A DNA stretch of 64,000 nucleotides from CAJXMH01 sp964001305 (GTDB lineage: Bacteria > Bacteroidota > Bacteroidia > Flavobacteriales_E > Vicingaceae). The stretch covers positions 1 through 64,000 of the forward strand of contig CAXFAI010000024.1 of the NCBI GenBank assembly GCA_964001305.1, read 5' to 3'. Each line of letters opens with the position of its first letter. The first letter of the stretch is position 1. Positions 35,301-43,569 of this stretch are shown piece by piece. The notes beneath the pieces are model-generated. The model was not told the DNA's origin and ran no database searches. It saw nothing but the letters and a program-made list of their open reading frames with translations. Position numbers and translations under genes: made by a program.

Positions 35301-35439
35301 ATAATTCTAACGCATTCTCAAAATCAGGATATCGTTCCTGAAAAACAAGACTTTGCTGCCCAATAGCTTGGTAACTAACCAAAAGACAAAGCGTAAGAAG
35401 ATGGCTAAATAATAGTACTTTTAGAAAACAATTATTCAC
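32296..35439 (-). CDS. Large periplasmic TPR-repeat protein
   Basis: A 1047-residue protein built from some 25 tetratricopeptide repeats (for example FQKEKFTPAQAYFEKTIESI, YNKAIEAYAEAEKIG, YYNQLINDFPKSNYLAEAHLKVG). The signal peptide is at about residues 1-28 (ends QAIGQ) and the last 60 residues are acidic and low-complexity. The start is GTG, since no ATG precedes the signal peptide. Such giant TPR proteins act as periplasmic scaffolds. The 14-base overlap with the barrel gene suggests a complex between scaffold and outer membrane. It shares the divergent region 35440-35635 with ftsE. Confidence 0.85.
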   Translation of the reverse strand: MNNCFLKVLLFSHLLTLCLLVSYQAIGQQSLVFQERYPDFENALELFQKEKFTPAQAYFEKTIESISDVHSEVRIEAEYYQALCAIHLFHSNANALLKKFIEKHPESVHINSAYFQLANYMFRKKDYEEVLEWLGKLHPLDLSEKERAEYYFKKGYAHFQLEEYTKSASSFYEIKDTDNEYVSAARYYYAHIAYFEGKYETAVVHFKKIENEPQFGPLVPYYLSQLYYMQGKYDELLAYAPAILESESPKRELEIRKLVGDSYYKTKKYKEAIPYLSAFLERKAGVEVDYYQLGIAYFETAQYSEAMSFLEKSIGDNDTLSQSAYYNIGESGIKSKNKLAAKQAFRNAYKLNVDDELTEDALFNYAKLAYELSYHPYDDAILAFEEFISNYPNSNKIKDAYEYMIGVYYTTKNYEEALKSLNRINSKDIELLQAKQRVAYYRGVELFNEQNYLEAVEKFQISLNHNYEPKIRAGAQFWMAEAFYRLGDYDNAANYFSDFLASSGARSLDYYSKGYYHLGYVYYEKRSYKSTIFWLNEYIENANAKDKGLINDAYLRIGDSYFIQKQYNKAIEAYAEAEKIGIKDKDYALLQSAISYGVQANYQNKAQLLKKLVKTNEQSVYKDDALFELGKTYLLLKQEQEALAYYNQLINDFPKSNYLAEAHLKVGLIHYNQRADDLALNAFNTVVKNYGNSSHASAALEKIRKIYIDKGDAEAFEDYINGVPFANISKAKLDSTAYVIAENNYLEGNCEKATRDFTNYLKRYPEGVFSLNAHFYRGSCEAAAGFDQEAASDFEFVLDKPANKFTEKALVELARIYRSMDYLDSAAVLYKELLSTAVRTTNQNQARIALMEIYFEKEDYKSASEYAKTMLDGSLLPTDLWQKAQLTLAKTYFEQENYQQSEFYLDTLSSAKTKFGAEAKYMLAQMHYLKGNYAESDSMIYLLVDQVPSFPYWIAKGFILLADNFIAKGDAYNARVTFQSVIDNAEDEELLSIAKEKLRILNDSEKKQIEEEEIIEIELNNNEEENSKLFESDTTSVKTVKEANDEE

Positions 35440-35589
35440 TTGAAAATTCCCTGATTTAGAGTGGCATTAATAACGTTTAAAGGTAGCTTAAAGGCCAAGT
35501 GCTATGGCAATTTTACCTTGAAGTTATCAACGCGTTTTTGTTGATATAATTGCAATTCTAAAAGTGAAGAAAGTAGAAATCAATCGACT

Positions 35590-35618
35590 TTTGAATTAGT
35601 CAAGCTTTTATATTTTTG
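35590..35618 (+). promoter_or_regulatory. Promoter of ftsE
   Basis: TTTG (35590-35593), 17 bases, then TATTTTTG (35611-35618); both boxes match the Bacteroidota consensus. The ftsE ATG is 17 bases further on, so the leader would be only about 12 bases. Confidence 0.75.
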
Positions 35619-35635
35619 TATACAAAGATTTTATA

Positions 35636-36331
35636 ATGCCAGGTACTGCAATAATAGAATTAAACAGTGTAAACGTTTTCCAGAAAAAGCATCTTGTTCT
35701 TTCAAATATTGGAATGCGAATTGAAAAAGGCGAAATGGTTTACTTAGTTGGTAAAAACGGAAGTGGCAAGAGTAGCTTTTTAAAAACCTTGTATGGAGAA
35801 TTAAAACTTCAAGAAGGCAAAGCCACTGTTGCAGGGCATGAGTTACAAGATTTAAAACGAAAGAAAGTCCCTTTTTTGAGAAGAAAAATAGGTATCGTCT
35901 TTCAAGATTTTCAATTGCTTTCAGATCGATCAATTAACGACAATTTAAAGTTTGTGATGAGAGCAACGGGGTGGAAAAACAAAAAGGAAATTAATGAAGG
36001 AATTCAAGTTGTTCTTGAGAAAGTAGGATTGGGAAATAAAGGCTTTAAAATGCCGCACGAACTTTCTGGAGGGGAACAACAACGTGTTGCAATTGCAAGA
36101 GCTTTGTTAAATGATCCTGAAATTATACTTGCCGATGAACCTACAGGAAATTTAGATCCTGAAACTTCTATAGAAATCATGAAGCTCTTGGTTTCTATTA
36201 GCCAAAATAATAAAGCTGTCTTGGTCGCCACGCATGACTATGAGTTAATTCGAAAATTTCCAGGTAGAATTTTACAGTTTGAGAACGAGACAATCACCGA
36301 ACCTGAACCAACAATTCCTGCTTCAAACTAA
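35636..36331 (+). CDS. ftsE: Cell-division ABC transporter ATP-binding protein FtsE
   Basis: A 231-residue ABC ATPase that pairs with the membrane protein FtsX to activate peptidoglycan hydrolases at the septum. Walker A is GKNGSGKSS (residues 39-47), the Q-loop FQDFQLL is near 88, the signature LSGGEQQRVAIARA near 140 and Walker B IILADEPTGNLD near 162, with H-loop His in VATHDYEL. The sequence QDFQLLSDRSINDNLKFVMRATG is FtsE-like, and it is closer to FtsE than LolD by the short C-terminal end. ftsX does not follow: the next gene is convergent and its stop overlaps this one. A role in another export system remains possible. Confidence 0.82.
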   Translation: MPGTAIIELNSVNVFQKKHLVLSNIGMRIEKGEMVYLVGKNGSGKSSFLKTLYGELKLQEGKATVAGHELQDLKRKKVPFLRRKIGIVFQDFQLLSDRSINDNLKFVMRATGWKNKKEINEGIQVVLEKVGLGNKGFKMPHELSGGEQQRVAIARALLNDPEIILADEPTGNLDPETSIEIMKLLVSISQNNKAVLVATHDYELIRKFPGRILQFENETITEPEPTIPASN

Positions 36332-37224
36332 GTTTTAAAGACAGAACTTAAGTAGCAAAGCTTCCAAATGGTAAAAAGCCAAAGATTATTCCCCCCCTGG
36401 TTAAAGTACTCTTCCAAAGGCTTCCCGAACAATTTATAATTTAACTTTAAAACCCAAGTTAAACGCATCTCCTTTAGCTTAAAATATCCTGATAATAACT
36501 TAACGTGCTTTACAAATCCTTGCTCCTGATTTAGCAAATTATAGATATAAATCAGATTTTCTATTCCCGCTTTACTCTTTTTTATGAATTCTGAATTGAG
36601 CTCTGAAACTGAGTTTAAAACAGGGTTTTGAATATGAGAGATTGCCACTCCTTCTTGTTCCAACCTAAATCCCATTAAAGTATCTTCATGACCATATTTT
36701 GTCAAACTTTCTTCAAAAGGAATTTTCTCCAAAAGCTTTTTTCTAATCACAAAATTGTTGGTCATAAACGTCCGGTAGGGATTTTTCTTTCGAAAGTCTA
36801 CTGTTTGTGCTTCGACTTGATTTCCATACTTCCACCTTAAGCTATTTTCTTTGATTGGTTTTTGCTTCGAATAAAGACTTCTCCCACAAATTACTCCAGC
36901 TTCATCTTTCTTTACTTCATCTAAATAACAAATCAAAAAATCATCCTTAATGATTTTTGAATCTCCATCTATAAACAATAGAAAATCATGCTTAGCATGG
37001 AGAAGAAATCGATTTCTAATCTTAGCTCTTCCCACGTTTTCTTTTAGCTGAATATATTGAATTGGAGACAAAAGTCTGGATAAGTCTAAGCGATTCTCAA
37101 TATTTGAGGCGTCATCAATTACAATTAGTTCAATTGGTTTTTCTTGGGATTTTATTTGAGTCAATAAGGAATTAATCAACTCATAATTTGGATAATTATA
37201 AAGCGGAATGCAAATACTAAGCAC
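36328..37224 (-). CDS. Glycosyltransferase family 2
   Basis: A 298-residue GT-A enzyme. LSICIPLYNYPNYELINSLL opens the nucleotide-binding fold, VIDDASN follows near residue 38, the metal-binding FIDGDSK (DxD) is near 90 and the catalytic YGHEDTLMGFRL (ED) near 188. A hydrophobic C-terminal end suggests membrane association. The start is GTG at 37224, overlapping the preceding glycosyltransferase gene by 8 bases. The sugar and acceptor are unknown; placement with a GT4 gene suggests a surface glycan or a cell-wall glycolipid. Confidence 0.85.
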   Translation of the reverse strand: MLSICIPLYNYPNYELINSLLTQIKSQEKPIELIVIDDASNIENRLDLSRLLSPIQYIQLKENVGRAKIRNRFLLHAKHDFLLFIDGDSKIIKDDFLICYLDEVKKDEAGVICGRSLYSKQKPIKENSLRWKYGNQVEAQTVDFRKKNPYRTFMTNNFVIRKKLLEKIPFEESLTKYGHEDTLMGFRLEQEGVAISHIQNPVLNSVSELNSEFIKKSKAGIENLIYIYNLLNQEQGFVKHVKLLSGYFKLKEMRLTWVLKLNYKLFGKPLEEYFNQGGNNLWLFTIWKLCYLSSVFKT

Positions 37225-38320
37225 GTTGAGAAGCTTTATTGATTAGCTGAATAAGTTTAACTTCTTCATTTCTCCAAGTAAACCTTTCAGCCAAGGCTGA
37301 ACAGTTTTCACTCCATAAATCCAATTTATTAGAAACTAACATTTCATTGATTTGATTTCCCATAGCTTCAGGATCGCGGCTCATTAACTCCTCTCCAATT
37401 TCAACCTTGCCAATTAACTTTTTAAACTCTATTAAATCTGAATAGAGAATTGGAGTTCTAGTATTTAAATAGTCAAATAACTTATTAGGTAAAGCATAAG
37501 TATAATTTTTACCCAATTTTTCTTCTAAAGAAACTCCTAATAGACTTGCTTGAGTGTGTTTTATTAATTCTTGTGGAGAAAGTCTACCTAAAAATTTGAC
37601 TTTTTCTTGCAACTCTAATTTATTTCTTAGGCTAACCAACTCCTCTTTGATGTCACCATCCCCTGCAATTAAAAAAACCGCTTCATCAACAAAAGTCATT
37701 GCCTGAATTACGTGTTCTATCCCTCGCCCTACGTTCAAAGCCCCTTGATAGATAATCTGTCTCTTCTTTTTTGAAGTATGACTCTTATTATTCTTAATTG
37801 GAAAATTTCGAACTACCAAGAACTCCTTTTTATATTTCTGTGCGTATTCCTTAGCAATCATTTCTCCAACGGTTATGCAATAATCTAACTTTGGTAAAAT
37901 ATAGGATTCTATACTTTCCCAAAAAGCTTTTACCCTTTTTCTATGAATCAATTCCGGCACCTCGGTAAAGTACTCATGACTATCATAGATAAGCGGAACT
38001 TTTTTCAGTTTTGAGACTAAAAAATTAGCAGGCAGGGTATCTAAATCATTTGCGTAGAGTATGTCTACTTTACTAAACAATAAATAAAAAAAGAGTCGAA
38101 TATTAAAGCAAGCATAAAATAAAAAACCGCTATTACACAACAAGTTAAACCTCTTTTGACGGTAGTCCTTTGGGGCAAAGTTTAGACTACTCTTTCGCTT
38201 TCTTCCTACAAGGGTCACAGCAAAACCATTTGTTGACAAACTACTAGCAATTTTTTGAACTCTCTGGTCTGTAGAAAGGTCAGTAGTGACAGAAACTATG
38301 ATGGTTTTGTTTGCTGGCAT
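37217..38320 (-). CDS. Glycosyltransferase family 4
   Basis: A 367-residue GT-B enzyme. The N-terminal half holds IVSVTTDLSTDQRVQKIASSL and DSHEYFTEVPEL; the C-terminal nucleotide-binding half has IIYQGALNVGRGIEHVIQAM near residue 195, FLIAGDGD, VKFLGRLSPQEL and SLEEKLGKNYTYALPNKLFDYL, typical of GT4. The track-length start would be TTG at 38353; the ATG at 38320 (MPANKTII) is preferred because it gives a normal GT4 start. Followed by the GT2 gene with an 8-base overlap; divergent to murB. Product unknown. Confidence 0.85.
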   Translation of the reverse strand: MPANKTIIVSVTTDLSTDQRVQKIASSLSTNGFAVTLVGRKRKSSLNFAPKDYRQKRFNLLCNSGFLFYACFNIRLFFYLLFSKVDILYANDLDTLPANFLVSKLKKVPLIYDSHEYFTEVPELIHRKRVKAFWESIESYILPKLDYCITVGEMIAKEYAQKYKKEFLVVRNFPIKNNKSHTSKKKRQIIYQGALNVGRGIEHVIQAMTFVDEAVFLIAGDGDIKEELVSLRNKLELQEKVKFLGRLSPQELIKHTQASLLGVSLEEKLGKNYTYALPNKLFDYLNTRTPILYSDLIEFKKLIGKVEIGEELMSRDPEAMGNQINEMLVSNKLDLWSENCSALAERFTWRNEEVKLIQLINKASQRA

Positions 38321-38432
38321 AAGTAGCGAAAATGAGCATTTTTTAAATGACAATAGCTTTCAAACTATTTAAAGTTAATAAATGAATTCAGGAACTTTAA
38401 AATGAATGAAAACAAACTACATATTTGCCTAC

Positions 38433-39455
38433 ATGAATATTCTTTCAAATTTTGAACTTGACAAATACAACACATTTGGCATTAAAGCTAAATCTAAATT
38501 CTTTTTAACAATCAACAATTTAGAAGATGCTCAGCATTTCTTCAAAAAGCTAGCATTTGAGTTTGAGCCTATTTTAATTCTGGGTGGTGGAAGTAATATT
38601 TTATTACTATCAGATTTTGATGGCTTAGTTCTTCAAAACCAAATAAAGGGAATTGATCTAGTAAAAGAAGACGAAGAACATGTTTGGCTAAAAGTTGGAG
38701 CAGGCGAAAATTGGCATGAGTTTGTACTTTATACGATTGAAAACAATTGGTCAGGTATAGAAAACTTATCATTAATCCCAGGAAATGTTGGCGCAAGTCC
38801 TATGCAGAATATTGGTGCTTACGGGGTAGAAGTAAAAAATGTGATTGAAAATGTGGAATGCGTCAATAAGTCAAATGGTGAGATTGAAGAATTCGATAAT
38901 GCAAGCTGTGAATTTGGATACAGAACTAGCATTTTTAAAACCAGCCATAAGAATCAGTACTTCATTACGCATGTAACTTTTCGATTGAATAAAAAAGCAC
39001 AGTTTCATATTAATTATGGGGCAATTAAAAGCGAATTGGAAAAACAAGGTGTTCAAGAATCAGAACTTTCAGCAAAAACAATTTCCGATGCGGTAATCGC
39101 AATTCGACAAAGCAAATTACCCGACCCTAAAAAACTAGGTAATTCAGGTAGTTTTTTTAAGAATCCAATAGTTAACAAAGCTACTTATCAGCGTTTAATT
39201 CAGGAGTTTGGCGACATGCCTGCATATCCACTTGAAAATGATGAAGTAAAACTAGCAGCTGGTTGGTTAATTGAAAAGGCAGGCTGGAAAGGCTATCGAA
39301 AAGGAGATGCGGGAGTGCATGAAAAGCAAGCTTTAGTTCTTGTAAATTATGGAAACGCTAGTGGTAGTGATATTTACGAATTATCTGAACAAATTCTACA
39401 ATCGGTTAAAGCAAAATTTGGGGTTGAACTAGAACGAGAAGTTAATATCATTTAG
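38433..39455 (+). CDS. murB: UDP-N-acetylenolpyruvoylglucosamine reductase
   Basis: Cytoplasmic flavoenzyme making UDP-MurNAc for peptidoglycan. The 340-residue chain from ATG 38433 (MNILSNFELDKYNTFGI) fits the family opening; an ATG 27 bases upstream would add nine residues. FAD-binding signatures are ILGGGSNILLL near 50, WSGIENLSLIPGNVGASPMQNIGAYG near 105-130, and the catalytic Arg is in FGYRTSIFK near 160. The proton-donor Ser is in NSGSFFKNP near 235. The length and Tyr loop mark type I MurB. The gene ends one base before the convergent cpsB-like gene. Confidence 0.95.
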   Translation: MNILSNFELDKYNTFGIKAKSKFFLTINNLEDAQHFFKKLAFEFEPILILGGGSNILLLSDFDGLVLQNQIKGIDLVKEDEEHVWLKVGAGENWHEFVLYTIENNWSGIENLSLIPGNVGASPMQNIGAYGVEVKNVIENVECVNKSNGEIEEFDNASCEFGYRTSIFKTSHKNQYFITHVTFRLNKKAQFHINYGAIKSELEKQGVQESELSAKTISDAVIAIRQSKLPDPKKLGNSGSFFKNPIVNKATYQRLIQEFGDMPAYPLENDEVKLAAGWLIEKAGWKGYRKGDAGVHEKQALVLVNYGNASGSDIYELSEQILQSVKAKFGVELEREVNII

Positions 39456-39456
39456 T

Positions 39457-40206
39457 TCATAACGTATGATTTAAAAGCTTACCGCTTTCAATCAGCTTAT
39501 GCACATAGGGCTTTGTTCTAGCAATTTCAATTAACTGTTGATGTCCTTGATTATGACAATCTGTTCCTAAAAATGAAATCAAGTCTTCATCAACTAAGCG
39601 TTCTGCAATTTTTTGTGTTTCTGGTGAATAATGACCGATAAAAGATAAGATATTCACTTGTAGAAAAACCCCTTTATCTTTCATTTCGCGAAATTTTTCA
39701 AAATCATTATACCAAAAGCCGTAGCGCTCAGGATGCGCTAAAATTGGTTTATATCCTTGTGTTTGCATTTCAAAAATAACGGAAGCTAAATTTGGAGATT
39801 CTGCAATAAAGGGCAATTCAAATAAGACATGCTGATCCCCAAAAGTTAGTAACTCTTTCGCTTTTACTTTATCTTCAAGTGTTTCATCTAAATAATACTC
39901 TGCAGCAGCCTCAAAGCCCAATTGACTACCTTTCTTCTTCAGCTCATTCCTTACCTCATCTCTCCCTCCTAAAATTATTTCAGGAGTATTTCGGTAAAAG
40001 TCAGACATAACATGTGGAGTTGTAATGACTTTGTCATAGCCCCAAGACTCAAACTTAGTAAGCATTTCCATAGAATCTTCCAGACTCTTCGATCCATCGT
40101 CTATGGCAGGAATTAAATGCGAATGAAAGTCTACTTTTAGTTGCCCCAAGTTGATTGGTTCCAACACAGCTTCTTTCTTCCCAAATAATTTACCTAACCA
40201 ACTCAT
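39457..40206 (-). CDS. Tyrosine-protein phosphatase, CpsB/CapC (PHP) family
   Basis: A 249-residue manganese-dependent phosphatase that removes phosphate from tyrosine kinases (Wzc/CpsD type) steering capsule export. PHP-fold metal motifs are complete: DFHSHLIPAIDDGS near residue 28, TTPHVMSDF near 60, ILAHPERYGFW near 155 and LGTDCHNQG near 215. It is the last gene of the nucleotide-sugar operon, which supports a role in polysaccharide control. The partner kinase gene and wza/wzx/wzy genes are not in the window. Confidence 0.88.
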   Translation of the reverse strand: MSWLGKLFGKKEAVLEPINLGQLKVDFHSHLIPAIDDGSKSLEDSMEMLTKFESWGYDKVITTPHVMSDFYRNTPEIILGGRDEVRNELKKKGSQLGFEAAAEYYLDETLEDKVKAKELLTFGDQHVLFELPFIAESPNLASVIFEMQTQGYKPILAHPERYGFWYNDFEKFREMKDKGVFLQVNILSFIGHYSPETQKIAERLVDEDLISFLGTDCHNQGHQQLIEIARTKPYVHKLIESGKLLNHTL

Positions 40207-40215
40207 ATAAAATAT

Positions 40216-41208
40216 CTACTTAAAATCATGATTCTTAAACCATGCAACGGTTTTTTCAAGCCCTTGTTTAAATTTAACTTCCGGATTATAGCCCAACAAT
40301 TCCCTTCCTTTGCTAATATCAGCCAAAGAGTCGTGAATATCTCCTGCACGCTCTTCTCTATGGGTGGCTTCTATATCAGAATTCATAATTTCTTTTAAGA
40401 AACTAAATAAATCCATCAAACTATATCGCTCTCCAACAGCTACGTTAAACATTTCACCCAAGGCTTCGCTTTTTTCAGTAAACAAGGCCTTTATATTCGC
40501 TTGAACTGCATTTTCAACAAATGTAAAATCTCTTGTTTGGCTACCATCTCCATTTATAAAAGGTGATTGGCCTTCCTTTAAAGCTTGTATAAACAATGGA
40601 ATAACTGCTGCATATGCACCTTTCGGACTTTGTCGTGGTCCAAATACATTGAAGTACCTTAGCCCAATAAGTTCTTGTCCATAACTATCAAAAAATACTT
40701 TACCGTAAAGCTCATTGGTATATTTACTTACCGCATAAGGAGACAAAGGCTTACCAATAATACTTTCCACCTTTGGTAACTCTTTGCTATCCCCATATAC
40801 AGACGAGGAGCTAGCAAAAACCATTCTTTTCACACCTGACTCTCTGGCAGCCGAAGCCATATTTACAAAACCTGCAACATTTGCTTCATTGGTAGCCATT
40901 GGATTCTTTAAAGACCTAGGAACAGAGCCGAGCGCAGCTTGATGACTAACAAAATCAATCCCATCTGTGGCTTTTAAACAATCGTTATAATTTGTGATAT
41001 CTCCTTCTAACAATTCATAATTGTCGTGGGTAAGAAATGCATTTGAGTTTGCTCGATCACTATTGGCAAAATTATCAAGCACACGAACCTTCTTAGCACC
41101 ATATTTTAAAAGATAACTAACCAAGTTAGAGCCTACAAAACCACCACCACCGGTAATAAGTAAACTTAGTGTTGAAAGATCTGCTTTATGGAACGGTTTA
41201 TCATACAT
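40216..41208 (-). CDS. UDP-N-acetylglucosamine 4-epimerase, WbpP/TviC-like
   Basis: A 330-residue extended SDR with ITGGGGFVGSNL at residues 18-29, HQAALGSVPRSLKNP near 92-106, SSSSVYGDSKELPKVE near 128-143 and catalytic YAVSKYTNEL near 153. RYFNVFGPRQSPKGAYAAVIPLF follows. The HQAALGSVPRS and SPYAVSK signatures match the WbpP/TviC group, which favours acetylated substrates. Coupled with the TviB-like dehydrogenase two genes upstream, it would give UDP-GalNAcA. Galactose 4-epimerase activity is not excluded. Confidence 0.87.
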   Translation of the reverse strand: MYDKPFHKADLSTLSLLITGGGGFVGSNLVSYLLKYGAKKVRVLDNFANSDRANSNAFLTHDNYELLEGDITNYNDCLKATDGIDFVSHQAALGSVPRSLKNPMATNEANVAGFVNMASAARESGVKRMVFASSSSVYGDSKELPKVESIIGKPLSPYAVSKYTNELYGKVFFDSYGQELIGLRYFNVFGPRQSPKGAYAAVIPLFIQALKEGQSPFINGDGSQTRDFTFVENAVQANIKALFTEKSEALGEMFNVAVGERYSLMDLFSFLKEIMNSDIEATHREERAGDIHDSLADISKGRELLGYNPEVKFKQGLEKTVAWFKNHDFK

Positions 41209-41214
41209 AAATTC

Positions 41215-42276
41215 CTAACGACTTTGGTATTGATCTTTGTAATAATTCTGATAATCTCCTGAAGTAACGTTATTCAGCCAATCTTCATTGTCTAAATACC
41301 AATCTATGGTTATTTCAAGCCCTTTGCTAAAGTTAATGGAAGGCTCCCAACCAAGCTCGTTCTTAATTTTAGTAGCATCTATTGCATAACGCTTGTCATG
41401 TCCATCTCTATCTTTTACATAGGTTATTAGCTTTTCTGAAGTTCCTTCTTCACGATTTAACTTTTGATCCATAATCTTGCACATTGCTTTTATTAAGTCA
41501 ATGTTTTGCCATTCATTATTTCCTCCAATATTGTAGGTTTCTCCAACTTTGCCTTTATGAAAGATAACATCAATCGCTTGTGCATGATCATTAACCCATA
41601 ACCAATCCCGAACGTTATCGCCTTTACCATAAACCGGTAAATCTTTATTGTTTTTAATATTATTGATAAACAATGGAATTAACTTCTCTGGAAATTGATT
41701 AGCTCCATAATTATTAGAGCAATTTGAGATAACAACTGGCAAGCCATATGTATGATAATAAGCTCGAACTAAATGATCGGAACTGGCTTTAGATGCAGAA
41801 TAAGGACTTCTAGGGTCATAGGGGGTTTCTTCAGTAAAATAGCCTGTTTCACCCAAGGTACCATAAACCTCATCAGTTGACACATGGTAAAAAAGGTTTT
41901 CCTTCATCTGCTCTCCCCACATTTCTTTTGCTACATTCATAAGACAAGCTGTCCCATTAATGTTAGTCTTAATAAACTCTAGTGGATTAGAAATTGAGCG
42001 GTCAACATGGGACTCTGCCGCAAGGTGAATAACCGAATCTATTTCAAACTTGTCAAATGCTTTCCTTACATCTGCCTCTACCGTAATATCTCCTTTTACA
42101 AATTCATAATTTGACTTAGAGTCAACGTCGCTGAGATTTTCAAGATTACCAGCATAAGTTAACTTATCGAAGTTAACAATACGATAATTTGGATATTTAT
42201 TTACGAATAATCGAACGACATGAGAACCAATAAAACCGGCTCCACCTGTGATTAATATACTTTTTTTAAAACCCAT
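41215..42276 (-). CDS. rmlB: dTDP-glucose 4,6-dehydratase
   Basis: NAD-dependent dehydration of dTDP-glucose to the 4-keto-6-deoxy sugar, entry to rhamnose and other deoxyhexoses. In 353 residues: ITGGAGFIGSHVVRLF near residue 9, HLAAESHVDRSI near 82, the active-site HVSTDEVYG (Thr-Asp-Glu) near 130 and YSASKASSDHLVRAY near 157, then NCSNNYGANQFPEKLIPL. It overlaps the TviB-like gene by one base. The usual partners rmlA and rmlC are missing from this operon; an rmlD-like gene lies far away at 7310. Confidence 0.94.
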   Translation of the reverse strand: MGFKKSILITGGAGFIGSHVVRLFVNKYPNYRIVNFDKLTYAGNLENLSDVDSKSNYEFVKGDITVEADVRKAFDKFEIDSVIHLAAESHVDRSISNPLEFIKTNINGTACLMNVAKEMWGEQMKENLFYHVSTDEVYGTLGETGYFTEETPYDPRSPYSASKASSDHLVRAYYHTYGLPVVISNCSNNYGANQFPEKLIPLFINNIKNNKDLPVYGKGDNVRDWLWVNDHAQAIDVIFHKGKVGETYNIGGNNEWQNIDLIKAMCKIMDQKLNREEGTSEKLITYVKDRDGHDKRYAIDATKIKNELGWEPSINFSKGLEITIDWYLDNEDWLNNVTSGDYQNYYKDQYQSR

Positions 42277-43568
42277 TATAAACTCATATATTTTAGTGTT
42301 GAAAGCTGATTTTTAAGACATCCTTTAACATCGAAAACGAAGCCTTCTTTTTTTAATATACTTTCAAAAAAGGACTCATCATATTCTAGATAAGGTGTGT
42401 GATTAACAGCAACTAAGACCGCATGGTAATCCGAACCTATTTCGTCAATTAATGAAAAACCATAATGCTTCTTTAAATCATCTGATGAGGCATGAGGGTC
42501 AGTAACATCAACCTCTAAACCAAATGATTTTAATTCATTAATCACATCAACCACCTTTGAATTTCGGATATCACTCACATTTTCTTTAAATGTGGCACCC
42601 ATAACTAATACTTTAGCTCCATCACTTTTATTAAAAGCCGAAACAATTCCTTTAACTATTCTTCCTGCAATATGAGCTCCCATTCCATCGTTCACAGACC
42701 TTCCTGAATTAATAATTTGAGCATGATAGCCATACTCCTTTGCTTTGTAGGTCAAATAATAAGGATCAACTCCAATACAATGGCCACCAACTAAACCAGG
42801 TTGAAAGTTTAAAAAGTTCCACTTTGTTCCAGCCGCTCTAAGTACATCATATGTATTAATATCCATTTTATTAAAGATAATGGATAATTCATTGATTAAA
42901 GCAATGTTAACATCTCTTTGTGTATTCTCTATAATTTTTGCCGCTTCAGCCACTTTAATGGTATCTGCTTTATGAACACCTGCATCTACAACAAGCTCAT
43001 AAACTTTTGCAATTTCTTCCAATGATGTTTCAGTGTCTCCTGAAACTACCTTTACCACATTCTCTAATGTATGCTTTGTGTCTCCCGGATTAATTCTTTC
43101 AGGTGAATAACCAATTGAAAAATCCTCTCTGCTTAATCCACTTAACTTTTCTAAAACCGGAATACAATCTTCTTCAGTACAGCCTGGATAAACTGTAGAT
43201 TCAAAAACAACATAATCTCCTTTTTTTAGCACTTTGCCAACCGTTTTTGAAGCAGAAAGCAAGGGCTTCAAATCTGGTAAATTATGTTGGTCTATAGGAG
43301 TTGGTACTGCCACAACATAAAAAGTTGCCTCTTTTAAATCATCTTGATTTGCAGTAAACTTTATATCACAACCAACAAAAGCTTCGGGTCCTAATTCTTC
43401 GCTCGGGTCAATGCTATTTTTCATCATTTCTACCCTTTCTTGATTGATGTCAAATCCTATAACACTAACTTTTCTAGCAAACGCCAGTGCTATTGGGAGA
43501 CCAACATACCCCAATCCAATAACAGCAATTTTTTCTTTGCCTTCTAAAATATTCTGGTAAATGGACAT
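42276..43568 (-). CDS. UDP-N-acetyl-D-glucosamine/galactosamine 6-dehydrogenase (TviB/WbpO-like)
   Basis: A 430-residue nucleotide-sugar dehydrogenase oxidising C6 to a carboxylate with two NAD+. AVIGLGYVGLPIALAFAR is at residues 15-32 and VPTPIDQHNLPDL near 88-100. The catalytic Cys264 lies in PGLVGGHCIGVDPYYL. The VGGHCIGVDPYYL form and the length mark the TviB/WbpO/WbpA group acting on N-acetylated sugars rather than UDP-glucose. With the TviC-like gene it predicts UDP-GalNAcA. It is coupled to rmlB by a one-base overlap. Confidence 0.9.
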   Translation of the reverse strand: MSIYQNILEGKEKIAVIGLGYVGLPIALAFARKVSVIGFDINQERVEMMKNSIDPSEELGPEAFVGCDIKFTANQDDLKEATFYVVAVPTPIDQHNLPDLKPLLSASKTVGKVLKKGDYVVFESTVYPGCTEEDCIPVLEKLSGLSREDFSIGYSPERINPGDTKHTLENVVKVVSGDTETSLEEIAKVYELVVDAGVHKADTIKVAEAAKIIENTQRDVNIALINELSIIFNKMDINTYDVLRAAGTKWNFLNFQPGLVGGHCIGVDPYYLTYKAKEYGYHAQIINSGRSVNDGMGAHIAGRIVKGIVSAFNKSDGAKVLVMGATFKENVSDIRNSKVVDVINELKSFGLEVDVTDPHASSDDLKKHYGFSLIDEIGSDYHAVLVAVNHTPYLEYDESFFESILKKEGFVFDVKGCLKNQLSTLKYMSL

Positions 43569-43569
43569 T

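Noticed and set aside
32296..35439. DNA tandem repeats or CRISPR-like array
   Set aside because: The periodicity is that of TPR protein repeats; there are no identical spaced DNA repeats here or anywhere in the window.
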